From [Mycobacterium] nativiensis (GTDB taxonomy: Bacteria; Actinomycetota; Actinomycetes; Mycobacteriales; Mycobacteriaceae), in assembly GCF_020172685.1 (NCBI RefSeq), contig NZ_CP083986.1, positions 4,482,158 through 4,546,157 on the forward strand: a stretch of 64,000 nt of DNA, read 5' to 3'. Positions 14,845-24,040 of this stretch are shown in pieces. Below the pieces are notes generated by a model. That model did not search any database. It saw only the letters and a program-made list of their open reading frames with translations, and was not told the DNA's origin. Position numbers and translations under genes: made by a program. Each line of letters starts with the position of its first letter. The stretch's first letter is position 1.

Positions 14845-15732
14845 TCAGAGACCGGCGGGCAGGATGTTGGGGTTGGCGGCCTTCGGCGGCTCGAGCGGTG
14901 GCAGTCGGGTGGTGCCGTCGAGGCTGTGCACCGCCAACTGCTGTGTCCACGGGTAATGCAGGCTGAAGGCCACCAGGCCGGTACGCACGGCGGCCGGGAG
15001 GTGGCACATCGCCAATACGGTCTCGGCGAGGTACTCCACCGGTTCGGTCGGGAACTCCTCGGGTATCAGGCTGTCGGCGCCGGGGGTGCGTACCGCGCTG
15101 GAGGGGCCCACGACGTTCACCGCGATGTTGGAGTCCAGCAATTCAGCCGCCACCCCTTGGGTGAGCCGGTGCAGCGCCGCCTTCATCGACGCGTAGACCA
15201 CATCCCCGGACGACTTGTTGTACTCGCGGTAGGGTCGCGCCGGTGCGAGCCCGGTGACCGAGCCGATGTTCACGATCCACCCCGCGCCCTGCCGGCGCAT
15301 ATATGGAATCACCTTCTGCATCAGTACGAATGGTGTGCGCACATAGTGTTCGACAGTACGATCGAAGGTCTCCATCGGCATCTCTGCGATGACCGAGTAA
15401 TCGGCGTAGCCGGCGTTGTTCACCAGGATGTCGAGCCGGCCGGTCCGCTCCACCACCTGCTCAATCAGTCCGGCCCGCTGCCCGGCATCCTCTAGATCGG
15501 CGGCGATGCCGAAGGCGCTACCACCGGCGGCCTCGATCAAATCGATGGTCTCGGCGATGGTGCCGGGGAGCGACTTCTCCTGTCCCGCGCGCAGCGACGG
15601 CGAAGGTCGATGCGAACGGGCCGTCACGGCCACCGTCGCGCCTTCGGCAGCCAACCGCTGCGCAATCGCCCTTCCGATACCGCGGCTGCTACCGGTCACC
15701 AACGCCGTTCTGCCACTGAGCAACCCACTCAC
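14845..15732 (-). CDS. Short-chain dehydrogenase/reductase
   Basis: A 295-residue SDR with the cofactor loop TGSSRGIG near residue 12, an extended loop after strand 2 (SHRPSPSLRAGQEKSLPG), NNAGYADY at ~97, IVNIGSVTGLAPARPYR carrying the Ser, and VVYASMKAALHRLTQG with Tyr and Lys. The C-terminal portion is atypical for classical SDRs (LHYPWTQQLAVHSLDG and a Pro-rich end), with no standard VDGG. The GTG at 15732 overlaps the stop of the upstream Baeyer-Villiger monooxygenase (GTGA), so the two are co-translated and probably act on successive steps, alcohol and ketone. Confidence 0.85.
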   Translation of the reverse strand: MSGLLSGRTALVTGSSRGIGRAIAQRLAAEGATVAVTARSHRPSPSLRAGQEKSLPGTIAETIDLIEAAGGSAFGIAADLEDAGQRAGLIEQVVERTGRLDILVNNAGYADYSVIAEMPMETFDRTVEHYVRTPFVLMQKVIPYMRRQGAGWIVNIGSVTGLAPARPYREYNKSSGDVVYASMKAALHRLTQGVAAELLDSNIAVNVVGPSSAVRTPGADSLIPEEFPTEPVEYLAETVLAMCHLPAAVRTGLVAFSLHYPWTQQLAVHSLDGTTRLPPLEPPKAANPNILPAGL

Positions 15733-17651
15733 CGGAGACTGAGATCCTCTTCTATCGGAGCTCGGTGGCTCTGCCACACGTCGATCAGCCGGAACGGAAA
15801 CGCGGTGACGATCCGGCCGCCGCCCGAGCGATAGTAGGTGTGCGCGGTCGGGGTGTGACACCAGACCGTTTGAGCCATCGCGTCGTCGATCTGTCGGATG
15901 TAGCCCTCGAACGCCTCCGGCTTGACTTCGATGGTCGATGCTTCGCGCAGCGCCATCAACTGTAGGCATTCCATGACATAGTGCACCATCACCTCGACGC
16001 CGAAGTTGTGGCCGGCGCCATGGCCCGGGCTGTAGTTGGGTGCCGAGGAGATGAACAGGTTCGGGAATCCGGGCACCATGCCGCCCCGGTATGCGCTCGG
16101 GCTGTCCCCCCAGACCTCGGTGAGTTCGAGTCCGTCGCGGCCCCGAATATCCACCGTGGACAGGAAATCCAAGTGATAGCCGGTGGCGTAGACGATGACG
16201 TCCAGATCGATCTGCTGGCCTTCCTGCGTGACAATGCCCCGCGCATTGATGCTCGCGGGTTCGCTGGCCTCGACATCGACGTGGGTTTCGGTCAGTGCGG
16301 CGTAGTAGCCGCCGGGGTCACGAATGATCCGTTTACCGTACGGCGCGAAGTCAGGGGTGACCTTCTTCGCCAACTCCGAGTCCGCCCCGAACACCCGGTC
16401 GATGTAGGCCAGACATATCTTCAGCAGAACGTCGTTGGCCGGGGAGATCGACAGGTGATCGGCAGCCCAGTCCGGATCCCGCACAATGACCGGATAGTTG
16501 TTGTCGGCGGTGCCCCAGAACGACTTGAGCCGGTTCCAGTTGGCGTAGAACGGGATATGGGTGTTGAGCCAGCGGCGATGGTCGGGCACGTCGTCGGACG
16601 GCCGCTTTCGCGGCGCCACCCAGTGCGGCTGGCGTTGGAACACGGTCAGTTGCTCGACGTCGCCGACGCAGGCATCCACAATCTGTACCGCAGTGCAGCC
16701 GGCCCCGATGACGGCCACCCTCTTGCCGCTCAGGTCGAGATCGGGGTCCCACTCAGCGGAGTGGATGCTCACCCCGGCGAAGGTGTCCTGGCCGGGAAAG
16801 TCCGGTCGCCGGGGGCGATTGAGGTAGCCGGCAGCCGGGATCACGACATTGGCGTAGCTCACATCGCGGGTACCGCCGGCATCCACAGCGTGGATCTGCC
16901 ACTGTGAGCGGTCTTCGTCCCACCACAGGGCCTCGACCTCGGTGCCGAACCGGGTGTGATCTCGCAGGTTGTTCTTGTCGGCCACCGACTGCAGATACTT
17001 CTGGTATTCGGCGCCTTGCGGGTAGTAGCTCGACCAGTCGCCTTTGATGTCACGGGACAGCGAGTAATAGGCGGATGGAGTGTCGACACCGATGCCCGGA
17101 TACACGGTGGTGTACCAGGTACCGCCCACCTCGTCGTTGCGGTCGATGATCTCGTAATCGATGCCGGCGGCGGAGCATTCCAGCGCGACGGCCATCCCCG
17201 CGATACCAGCGCCGATGATGACCACCTTGAAGCCGCTCGGCAGCTTGGCGGTTCGTGGCAATACCGGCTGTGACGGCTGAAGGCCGCCCTGTTCGAGCAG
17301 CAGGCCGATGTACTCGTCTCCCACCTCGGTGCCGAGTGCAATCGGGGCGATGCGGGCGAACAGGCCGGCATCGTCGGCAGGTAGCGCCCCCTGTGGACGC
17401 GGTGCCCCGAGCGCTGCCGCCACCGCGGCCACCAGCAGTTCGCGGGTCTCGGGATCGGTGACGCCAACCTGCTCCGGCGGGTCTGGCTCGAACGAGATCT
17501 TGTCCGCGAACTGATCGACAACGGCGGCGTCACCGGTCAGCTGCGCCAGCACGGCGACCAGAACCCCGGCGTCCGCCTGGCGCAGATTGGCCCGCAACTC
17601 CTCTGGATCCAAGCCCGTGCGGTCGTCCGGCACGGTCGCGTCGATCGTCAT
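15729..17651 (-). CDS. Baeyer-Villiger monooxygenase with N-terminal extension (HAPMO type)
   Basis: A 640-residue flavoprotein. About 140 residues of mostly helical sequence precede the FAD motif GAGIAG (147-152); then come EVGGTWYTTVYPGIGVDTPS, the Baeyer-Villiger fingerprint FAGVSIHSAEWD (291-302) and NADPH-binding GAGCTA (316-321). The N-terminal extension and the overall length equal those of 4-hydroxyacetophenone monooxygenase, so it is the HAPMO-like branch, not a close paralogue of the gene at 4092. Oxidation of an acyl or ring ketone is likely; D-ring or side-chain ketones of steroids are candidates. The ATG at 17651 is fixed by AAGGAGG six bases upstream. Divergent to the FadD-like gene over 118 bp. 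Confidence 0.92.
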   Translation of the reverse strand: MTIDATVPDDRTGLDPEELRANLRQADAGVLVAVLAQLTGDAAVVDQFADKISFEPDPPEQVGVTDPETRELLVAAVAAALGAPRPQGALPADDAGLFARIAPIALGTEVGDEYIGLLLEQGGLQPSQPVLPRTAKLPSGFKVVIIGAGIAGMAVALECSAAGIDYEIIDRNDEVGGTWYTTVYPGIGVDTPSAYYSLSRDIKGDWSSYYPQGAEYQKYLQSVADKNNLRDHTRFGTEVEALWWDEDRSQWQIHAVDAGGTRDVSYANVVIPAAGYLNRPRRPDFPGQDTFAGVSIHSAEWDPDLDLSGKRVAVIGAGCTAVQIVDACVGDVEQLTVFQRQPHWVAPRKRPSDDVPDHRRWLNTHIPFYANWNRLKSFWGTADNNYPVIVRDPDWAADHLSISPANDVLLKICLAYIDRVFGADSELAKKVTPDFAPYGKRIIRDPGGYYAALTETHVDVEASEPASINARGIVTQEGQQIDLDVIVYATGYHLDFLSTVDIRGRDGLELTEVWGDSPSAYRGGMVPGFPNLFISSAPNYSPGHGAGHNFGVEVMVHYVMECLQLMALREASTIEVKPEAFEGYIRQIDDAMAQTVWCHTPTAHTYYRSGGGRIVTAFPFRLIDVWQSHRAPIEEDLSLR

Positions 17652-17769
17652 CGAACCTCCTTGCTCGCAACGCCAGTATCCGATCGGCCGCGGCCAAGTA
17701 GCGGGCTCGTGTCTACTCAGCGGGACGCTGTTTGGTCGTGAATCGACCGCTCGGCCTACAGTCCGGGTC

Positions 17770-19353
17770 ATGAACGAGCTGGACGCCGTGCTCGCAGCGG
17801 CCCGTAGCCACGCGCTCGGCGACATTCCCCGGCGCCCGGCCCGCAAGCACCCGGACAAGATCGCACTCATCGACGGCGAGGTGTCGCTGACCTTCGCTGA
17901 GTTCGAACGCCTCGTAGATCGCGCCACGGCTGCGTTGCAGGACCATGGATTCGGGCCCGGTGACCGTGTCGCGGTACTGGCGCACAATTGCTGGCAATAC
18001 GCGGTGCTCGCGTTCGCCACCGCCCGCGCAGCAGTGGTTCTCGTTCCGATCAACTTCATGTTGACCGCAGAGGAGATCGCGTACATCCTCGATCACAGCA
18101 AGGTCAGCGGATTCATCGTCGAAGCCGATCTGGTCTCGACGGCCCAGGCGGCGATGCAATCAGGCGGGGTCGTGCGCACCACAGCTGCCGTGGTCCCACC
18201 CGGGCAGACCCTGCCCCCAGGATGGCGCGACTTTTCGCAGTGGCTACAGACCACCTCAGCGGCTCCGGAGCCGTATGTCGCCGACGATCAACTGATTCGG
18301 CTGATGTACACCAGCGGAACCGAGTCGCACCCCAAGGGTGCGATGCATTCCACCCGAAGCCTGATGGGCAACTACATCAGCTCGATCATCGCCGGGGCCA
18401 TGGCGAGCACCGACATCGAGATCCACTCGTTGCCGCTCTATCACTGCGCGCAACTCGACAACTTCTTGATCACCGATGTCTACCTCGGCGCCACCAGCAT
18501 CCTGCTGCCACGCCCGGAGCCTGAGTCGGTGCTGCGCACTATCGAAAGGTACGGTGTCACCAGCTATTTCGCGCCGCCCACGGTGTGGATCGCGCTGCTG
18601 CGCTCACCGATCTTCGACCAGGTGGTTCTGTCCACCCTGCGCAAGGGCTACTACGGCGCCTCGGCCATGCCCGTGGAGATCCTGGCCGAATTGCGCGACC
18701 GGCTGCCTGAACTGCGGCTGTGGAACTTCTACGGCCAGACCGAGATGGCGCCACTCGCGTCGGCTCTCGGACCGGATGAACAAGACGCCCACCCCGGTGC
18801 CGCAGGACGGCCGGTGATCAATGTGGAAACCGCGATCCTCGACAAGGACAATGCTCCGGTCGACACCGGCGTCGTGGGCGAGATCGCCCACCGCAGCCCG
18901 CACCTGATGCTCGGGTACCTCGACGATGAGGCCAAGACGGCGGAAGCCTTCCGCGGCGGCTGGTTCCATTCCGGCGATCTCGGCTACTACGACATCCACG
19001 GCATCCTTCATGTCGTGGATCGCAAGAAGGACATGATCAAGACCGGGGGCGAGAACGTCGCCAGCCGCGAAGTCGAAGAAGTGATTTACCAACACCCCGC
19101 TGTCGAGGAGGTAGCGGTGTTCGGCCTGCCCCATCCGGTATGGGTGGAGGCGGTGGTCGCCGCGGTGGTGGCTCGCGACGGCATTGAGATCACCGACGAT
19201 GACCTTCTCACGCACTGCCGAGCCCATTTGGCCGGGTTCAAGACTCCCAAACGGGTGTTCTTCGTCGACTCGTTGCCCAAGAACCCCAGCGGCAAGCTGC
19301 TCAAACGCGTGTTGCGGGACCGGTTCAGCCTCGAACAAGACGCGCCGAGATGA
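17770..19353 (+). CDS. Acyl-CoA synthetase (FadD-like AMP-forming ligase)
   Basis: A 527-residue member of the ANL family. The ATP loop YTSGTESHPKG is at 180-190 (the TESxPKG variant is common in mycobacterial FadDs), LPLYHCAQLDNF follows, the A5 motif is NFYGQTEMAP, then GWFHSGDLGYYD, the hinge DRKKDMIKTGGENV and the catalytic Lys in LPKNPSGKLLKR. It activates a carboxylic acid to an acyl-CoA, here presumably a steroid side-chain or ring-opened acid, feeding the FadE/EchA genes downstream. The ATG at 17770 lies 118 bp from the divergent monooxygenase start. Chain-length preference cannot be read from the sequence. Confidence 0.9.
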   Translation: MNELDAVLAAARSHALGDIPRRPARKHPDKIALIDGEVSLTFAEFERLVDRATAALQDHGFGPGDRVAVLAHNCWQYAVLAFATARAAVVLVPINFMLTAEEIAYILDHSKVSGFIVEADLVSTAQAAMQSGGVVRTTAAVVPPGQTLPPGWRDFSQWLQTTSAAPEPYVADDQLIRLMYTSGTESHPKGAMHSTRSLMGNYISSIIAGAMASTDIEIHSLPLYHCAQLDNFLITDVYLGATSILLPRPEPESVLRTIERYGVTSYFAPPTVWIALLRSPIFDQVVLSTLRKGYYGASAMPVEILAELRDRLPELRLWNFYGQTEMAPLASALGPDEQDAHPGAAGRPVINVETAILDKDNAPVDTGVVGEIAHRSPHLMLGYLDDEAKTAEAFRGGWFHSGDLGYYDIHGILHVVDRKKDMIKTGGENVASREVEEVIYQHPAVEEVAVFGLPHPVWVEAVVAAVVARDGIEITDDDLLTHCRAHLAGFKTPKRVFFVDSLPKNPSGKLLKRVLRDRFSLEQDAPR

Positions 19354-19522
19354 GCGATTGACCGCTGGGCGGGAAGAACGAAGCCGCGCAGCGCGGGTTC
19401 CAAATACTGTGCCGCAGAGACATCGCTGCGCGCCCACGTGCCCGTCCGATGACCGTATCGGCGCCCATCGCTGACTAGGGCGTGCTGCGTCGAATCTGGT
19501 TTTGACCGAGAGGAATCCACCC

Positions 19523-20641
19523 GTGACTGTTGGTCCGCACAAGGGGCGTATCGCCCGCTTCGACGAGCCGGGCAAGCCGTTCCAGATCGACACCGTCCCG
19601 GTGCCGCAGGCCGGTCCGGGCGAGATTCTGATCCGGGTGACGCGCGCCAACATCTGCGGGTCGGATGTGCACGCCTGGCACGGCACCTTCGCCACACGTG
19701 GCCTCGGCGGGCAACTCCCCACCGTGCTGGGCCACGAAATGGTCGGCTCGGTAGCTGAACTCGGCGCAGGCGTCACCACCGACGCCAACGGCAGACCACT
19801 GGACACCGGTACCCGCGTGGTATTTCCCTACTTCTTCTGCTGCCACACCTGCCGCAACTGTCTGGCCGGTCGCCGCAACGCCTGCCTCAACCTGAAGATG
19901 GCGATGCTGGGCCGCGCCGATGAGCCGCCGTACTTTGTCGGCGGCTACGGCGACTACTTCCTCTTGCCGGCTGGTGCCGTCGTCTACACCGTGCCGGATT
20001 CGGTTCCTGACGAAATCGCCGCGGGCGCGAATTGCGCTCTGTCACAGGTGATGTATGGGCTCGAGCGGGTCGACCAGCAACTCGGCGAATACGTCGTCGT
20101 CCAGGGCGCGGGTGCGCTCGGGTTGTATGCCATCGCGGTGGCCAAGGCGCGCGGTGCCGCCAAAGTGATCGCCATCGACGGGATCCCGGAACGCCTCAAG
20201 TTGGCCGCAGCGTTCGGCGCCGACGCTGTCATCGACATCACCGAGGTCACCACCGACAAGGAGCGGTCCAAGATCGTCCGGAAGCTCACCGACGGGCACG
20301 GCGCCGACGTGGTGGTTGAGGTGGTGGGTCATCCCTCCGCGATTGATGAGGGGCTCAAGCTGCTCGGTCAGTTCGGCCGATACGTGGAGATCGGGAATAT
20401 CAATATCGGCAAGACCTTCGAGTTCGACCCGTCGCGCTTCGTGTTCGGCAACAAGACCATGGTCGGCGTCTCGCTCTACGATCCGGCCGTGCTGTCCCGG
20501 GCGTTGGACTTCCTGGCGGACCATCAGCACAAGCTGCCTTTCGAGCTGCTCGCTTCTGCCTGCTACCCGCTCGATGACATCAACGAGGCCTTTGCGGCCG
20601 CGGACGGCCGACGCGACGTCCGGGCCAGCATCGTGCCGTGA
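19523..20641 (+). CDS. Zinc-dependent alcohol dehydrogenase (MDR)
   Basis: A 372-residue medium-chain dehydrogenase. The catalytic zinc site is ICGSDVHAWHG plus LGHEMVG; the structural zinc lobe is intact with Cys in CCHTCRNC and a further Cys seven residues later. The NAD site GAGALGLYAIAVAK is near 185. It should oxidise a primary or secondary alcohol. The immediate downstream aldehyde dehydrogenase suggests alcohol to aldehyde to acid conversion of a side-chain terminus before CoA activation. The GTG at 19523 has GAGAGG eight bases upstream and is preferred to a TTG at 19502. A 169-bp gap separates it from the fadD-like gene, so it may have its own promoter. Confidence 0.9.
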   Translation: MTVGPHKGRIARFDEPGKPFQIDTVPVPQAGPGEILIRVTRANICGSDVHAWHGTFATRGLGGQLPTVLGHEMVGSVAELGAGVTTDANGRPLDTGTRVVFPYFFCCHTCRNCLAGRRNACLNLKMAMLGRADEPPYFVGGYGDYFLLPAGAVVYTVPDSVPDEIAAGANCALSQVMYGLERVDQQLGEYVVVQGAGALGLYAIAVAKARGAAKVIAIDGIPERLKLAAAFGADAVIDITEVTTDKERSKIVRKLTDGHGADVVVEVVGHPSAIDEGLKLLGQFGRYVEIGNINIGKTFEFDPSRFVFGNKTMVGVSLYDPAVLSRALDFLADHQHKLPFELLASACYPLDDINEAFAAADGRRDVRASIVP

Positions 20642-20664
20642 ATCCCCTCGACCGGAAGGCGACC

Positions 20665-22086
20665 ATGAGCAACCACGACTACGCCCGCAGCAAGCTGTTC
20701 ATCGACGGGCGGTGGGTCGATCCCACCGGCACCGCCACCATCGAGGTGATCGACCCCGCGACGGAACAGGTGTGCGGCTCGGTACCCAGCGGCACCGAAG
20801 CCGACGTCGATGCCGCCGTCGCCGCGGCACGCCGGGCGTTCGACCCGTTGATCACCATCGACGAACGTCGCGCACGGCTCGACGCGGTGATCACCGCGAT
20901 GGAAAAGCGGCTGCCGGACATCGCCGAGACCATCACTCAAGAGATGGGCGCCCCGATCCGTATCGCGCAAAGCGTGCAGACCCAGGTCCCTCTTGCCGTC
21001 GCACGTGGATTCGCCGACGCGCTCGCCACGTTCGAGTTCGAGGAGCGGATCGGCAATTCGCTGGTGCTTCGTGAGCCCTACGGTGTGGTCGCGGCCATCA
21101 CGCCGTGGAATTACCCGCTGTATCAGGTGGTCGCCAAGGTCCTGCCGGCCATCGCGGCCGGGTGCACCGTCGTGCTCAAGCCCAGCAACGACGCACCGCT
21201 GTCGGTGTTCGAGTTCGTTGACGCCCTGGAGGACGCGGGCCTACCGCCCGGTGTGGTGAACCTGGTCTCGGGGCCCGGCCGGGTGATCGGTGAGCGGATG
21301 GCGGCTCATCCCGATGTCGACTTCGTGTCCTTCACCGGCTCCACCGGCGTCGGCAGCCGGGTCGGCGAACTGGCCGGGCAATCCATCAAGAAGGTCGCCC
21401 TGGAGCTCGGCGGCAAGTCGGCCAACGTGATTCTCGACGGCGCGGACCTGGCCACCGCGATCAAAGTCGGCGTCGGAAACGCCTTCCTCAACGGCGGTCA
21501 GACCTGCATGGCCTGGACGCGGATGCTGGTACCGTTGTCCCGCTACAGCGAGGCACTGGATCTGGTGCAGGCGGCGGTGGCCCGGTATTCGGTGGGCGAC
21601 CCGTGGGATCCGGAGACGCGCGTCGGCCCGTCGGCCTCCGAAGCGCAGTACCAGAGCGTGCTCGGGTTTATCGAGCGGGCGCCTGGCGACGGCGCCCGGC
21701 TGGTGGCCGGTGGCGGGCAGAAGCTCCGGGATGTGGGCTACTACATCGCCCCTACGGTCTTCGCCGACGTCGATCCCGACTCAGAGCTGGGCCAGGAGGA
21801 GGTGTTCGGGCCGGTGTTGGCCGTGATCCCCTACCGCGACGCCGACGAGGCGCTGAGCATCGCCAACGGCACGCCGTACGGCCTGTCCGGAGCGGTCTGG
21901 GCCGCCGACGACGCCACCGCGATCGCCTTCGCCCGCCAAGTCCAGACCGGCCAGCTCGACATCAACGGCGGCAAGTACAACCCCGCGGCACCGTTCGGCG
22001 GCTACAAGAAATCCGGTATCGGACGCGAACTCGGGCGAATCGGCTTCGAGGAGTATCTGCAGATCAAGTCGCTCCAACTACCGTGA
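20665..22086 (+). CDS. NAD(P)-dependent aldehyde dehydrogenase
   Basis: A 473-residue enzyme of the classical ALDH family. It shows the ITPWNYPLYQ segment, VLKPSNDAPLS, FTGSTGVGSRVG, the catalytic Glu in LELGGKSANVI and the catalytic Cys in NGGQTCMAW, followed by QEEVFGPVLAVIPY and a PFGGYKKSGIGRELG end. It oxidises an aldehyde to the acid, continuing the preceding alcohol dehydrogenase step. The ATG at 20665 has GGAAGG at the right spacing; a GTG at 20638 overlapping the ADH stop is the alternative. Downstream echA follows after 17 bp, supporting one operon. Confidence 0.92.
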   Translation: MSNHDYARSKLFIDGRWVDPTGTATIEVIDPATEQVCGSVPSGTEADVDAAVAAARRAFDPLITIDERRARLDAVITAMEKRLPDIAETITQEMGAPIRIAQSVQTQVPLAVARGFADALATFEFEERIGNSLVLREPYGVVAAITPWNYPLYQVVAKVLPAIAAGCTVVLKPSNDAPLSVFEFVDALEDAGLPPGVVNLVSGPGRVIGERMAAHPDVDFVSFTGSTGVGSRVGELAGQSIKKVALELGGKSANVILDGADLATAIKVGVGNAFLNGGQTCMAWTRMLVPLSRYSEALDLVQAAVARYSVGDPWDPETRVGPSASEAQYQSVLGFIERAPGDGARLVAGGGQKLRDVGYYIAPTVFADVDPDSELGQEEVFGPVLAVIPYRDADEALSIANGTPYGLSGAVWAADDATAIAFARQVQTGQLDINGGKYNPAAPFGGYKKSGIGRELGRIGFEEYLQIKSLQLP

Positions 22087-22103
22087 GGCAGAGGTTTCCA
22101 GTC

Positions 22104-22889
22104 ATGAGCACGTCAGCCGGGCCACTGGCCATCACAACAGGGCACGCCGTACAGGTGTGGACCATTAATCGGCCCCACATCGGCAACGCCATCTCCGACA
22201 AGGAGTTCGTCAGCGCCTTCGAGACCGCCGTGGACACAGCCAATCGCGACGCATCGGTGCGGGCGGTGATCTTGACCGGTGAAGGCAAGATCTTCTCCGC
22301 CGGCGGCAACGTCAAAGAGATGGCCGATCGCGAGGGAATGTTCGGCCTGGACCCGCTCGACCAGCGCTATGCCTACGTCGACGGAATCCAGCGGCTGCCC
22401 CGTGCCCTGGCGCGACTCGAGGTTCCGATTATCGCCGCGGTCAACGGCGCGGCGATCGGCGCCGGTTGCGACCTGGCCGCCATGTGCGACATCCGGATCG
22501 CCTCTGAGCGGGCTTCGTTCGCCGAGAGTTTCGTGCAGATCGGCCTGGTTCCCGGCGACGGCGGCACCTGGTTTCTGCAACGGGCCATCGGCTACGAGCG
22601 GGCCGCCGAGATGACGCTGACCGGCGACCGAATCGACGCGGCGACCGCACTGGCGTGGGGACTGGTCAGCCGCGTCGTGCCGCACGACGAACTCATCAGC
22701 GCGGCCAGGGATCTCGCCGACCGGATCGCCAAGAACCCGTCGCACGCGCTGCGGATGGCCAAGCGCCTGCTGCAGGAGTCGCGAACCGGCCCGATGGAGT
22801 CGACGCTGGCGATGGCGGCCGCCATGCAGCCGCTGGCCCACCGCGACGCCGAGCATGAGCGTCGCATCGCCAAATGGCGGAGCTCCTGA
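22104..22889 (+). CDS. Enoyl-CoA hydratase/isomerase (EchA-like)
   Basis: A 261-residue crotonase-fold protein: oxyanion segment FSAGGNVKEM (~69-78), AAVNGAAIGAGCDLAAMCDIR (~111-131) and the catalytic region FAESFVQIGLVPGDGGTWFL with Glu and Asp placed as in hydratases. It would hydrate a trans-2-enoyl-CoA made by the FadE pair that follows. Other crotonase reactions (isomerase, lyase) cannot be excluded. GAGG lies nine bases before the ATG. The stop TGA shares a base with the following ATG (TGATG), indicating coupled translation. Confidence 0.9.
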   Translation: MSTSAGPLAITTGHAVQVWTINRPHIGNAISDKEFVSAFETAVDTANRDASVRAVILTGEGKIFSAGGNVKEMADREGMFGLDPLDQRYAYVDGIQRLPRALARLEVPIIAAVNGAAIGAGCDLAAMCDIRIASERASFAESFVQIGLVPGDGGTWFLQRAIGYERAAEMTLTGDRIDAATALAWGLVSRVVPHDELISAARDLADRIAKNPSHALRMAKRLLQESRTGPMESTLAMAAAMQPLAHRDAEHERRIAKWRSS

Positions 22890-24040
22890 TGGCCCTTCCC
22901 CGCTTGGTTCCCGCGGCCACCGCGGAGTCGGCGAGCACCGCTGATCTACGCGCCGAGGTCCGGGCCTTTCTTGCCGAGCAGCTCGCCGCAGGCAGTTTCA
23001 CTCCATCGGTGGATGCCTGGTTGTGCGGCTGGGACGAAACCTTCACCGCAACGCTGGCCGCTCGCGGCTGGTTGGGCATGACCGTGCCGAAGGAGTATGG
23101 CGGCCAGGGCCGTTCGTTCGTCGACCGGTTCGTGGTGACCGAGGAGTTGCTGGCCGCCGGAGCCCCGGTGGCAGCGCACTGGATCGCCGACCGCCAGATT
23201 GTGCCGTCGCTGCTCAAGTACGGCACCGAGCCACAGAAGCGCGAGTTCCTGCCGATGATCGCGGCCGGGGAGTGCTTCTTCGGTATCGGCATGAGCGAAC
23301 CGGACTCCGGCTCTGATCTGGCCAGCGTGCGCACCCGCGCGGTGCAGACCGACGGCGGCTGGAAGCTGACCGGTACCAAGGTGTGGACATCGGGTGCGCA
23401 TCGCGCGCACGCCTTCATCGTGCTCGCGCGAAGCGCACCGGTGGATCCTGACCACCGGCACGCCGGTCTGAGCCAGTTCATCGTCCGCCTCGACGGTCCC
23501 GGTGTTCAGGTGCGGCCCATCGTCTCGATGAGCGGAAGCCACCATTTCAACGAGGTCATTCTCGACGACGTATTCGTTCCCGACGCCATGGTGTTCGGCG
23601 AGATCGGCGATGGCTGGAGCCAAGTCACCTCGGAACTGAGTTTTGAGCGAAGCGGACCCGAGCGGTTGCTGTCCACCTTCCCACTTCTCGCCGCCTCGGC
23701 AGGAGCCGTGGCCGAGCAGCAGATCCCTCATGACGCCGACCTGGGTCGTTTGGTGGCCAGGACCGCTGGGCTGCACCAGATGTCGACCGCCGTGGCCGGG
23801 GCACTGGAACGCCGCCAGTCCGCCGACGTCGCGGCGGCTGTGGTCAAGGTCCTCGGCACCAGTACGGAGGGCGATATCGCCGACTTCGCCGACCTGCACA
23901 CCGGCGATAGCTCGGCGATCGAGTCCTCCTACCGCGAACTCGTCGCGGCCGCGGTGGACCAACGCCCCGGCTTCACGCTGCGAGGCGGAACCAATGAGGT
24001 GCTGCGGGGCGTGATCGCGCGTGGATTGGGGATGCGATGA
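22889..24040 (+). CDS. Acyl-CoA dehydrogenase, first subunit of a heteromeric pair
   Basis: A 383-residue FadE-type flavoprotein: GWLGMTVPKEYGGQGRS (~63-79), MSEPDSGSDLASVRT (FAD-binding, ~139), TGTKVWTSGAH, DDVFVPDAMVFGE, and the C-terminal FTLRGGTNEVLRGVIARGLG. Mycobacterial steroid catabolism uses alpha2beta2 acyl-CoA dehydrogenases encoded by adjacent genes, each contributing half of the FAD sites; this gene and the next fit that layout. The substrate is probably a steroid side-chain acyl-CoA. ATG 22889 (overlapping the echA stop, GGAG upstream) is preferred to 22874. The middle (residues ~255-320) is Ala-rich and poorly conserved. Confidence 0.88.
   Translation: MALPRLVPAATAESASTADLRAEVRAFLAEQLAAGSFTPSVDAWLCGWDETFTATLAARGWLGMTVPKEYGGQGRSFVDRFVVTEELLAAGAPVAAHWIADRQIVPSLLKYGTEPQKREFLPMIAAGECFFGIGMSEPDSGSDLASVRTRAVQTDGGWKLTGTKVWTSGAHRAHAFIVLARSAPVDPDHRHAGLSQFIVRLDGPGVQVRPIVSMSGSHHFNEVILDDVFVPDAMVFGEIGDGWSQVTSELSFERSGPERLLSTFPLLAASAGAVAEQQIPHDADLGRLVARTAGLHQMSTAVAGALERRQSADVAAAVVKVLGTSTEGDIADFADLHTGDSSAIESSYRELVAAAVDQRPGFTLRGGTNEVLRGVIARGLGMR

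Noticed and set aside
17686..17695. Palindrome GGCCGCGGCC in the divergent monooxygenase/ligase region
   Set aside because: Composed only of G and C in a GC-rich genome, so it is expected often by chance.
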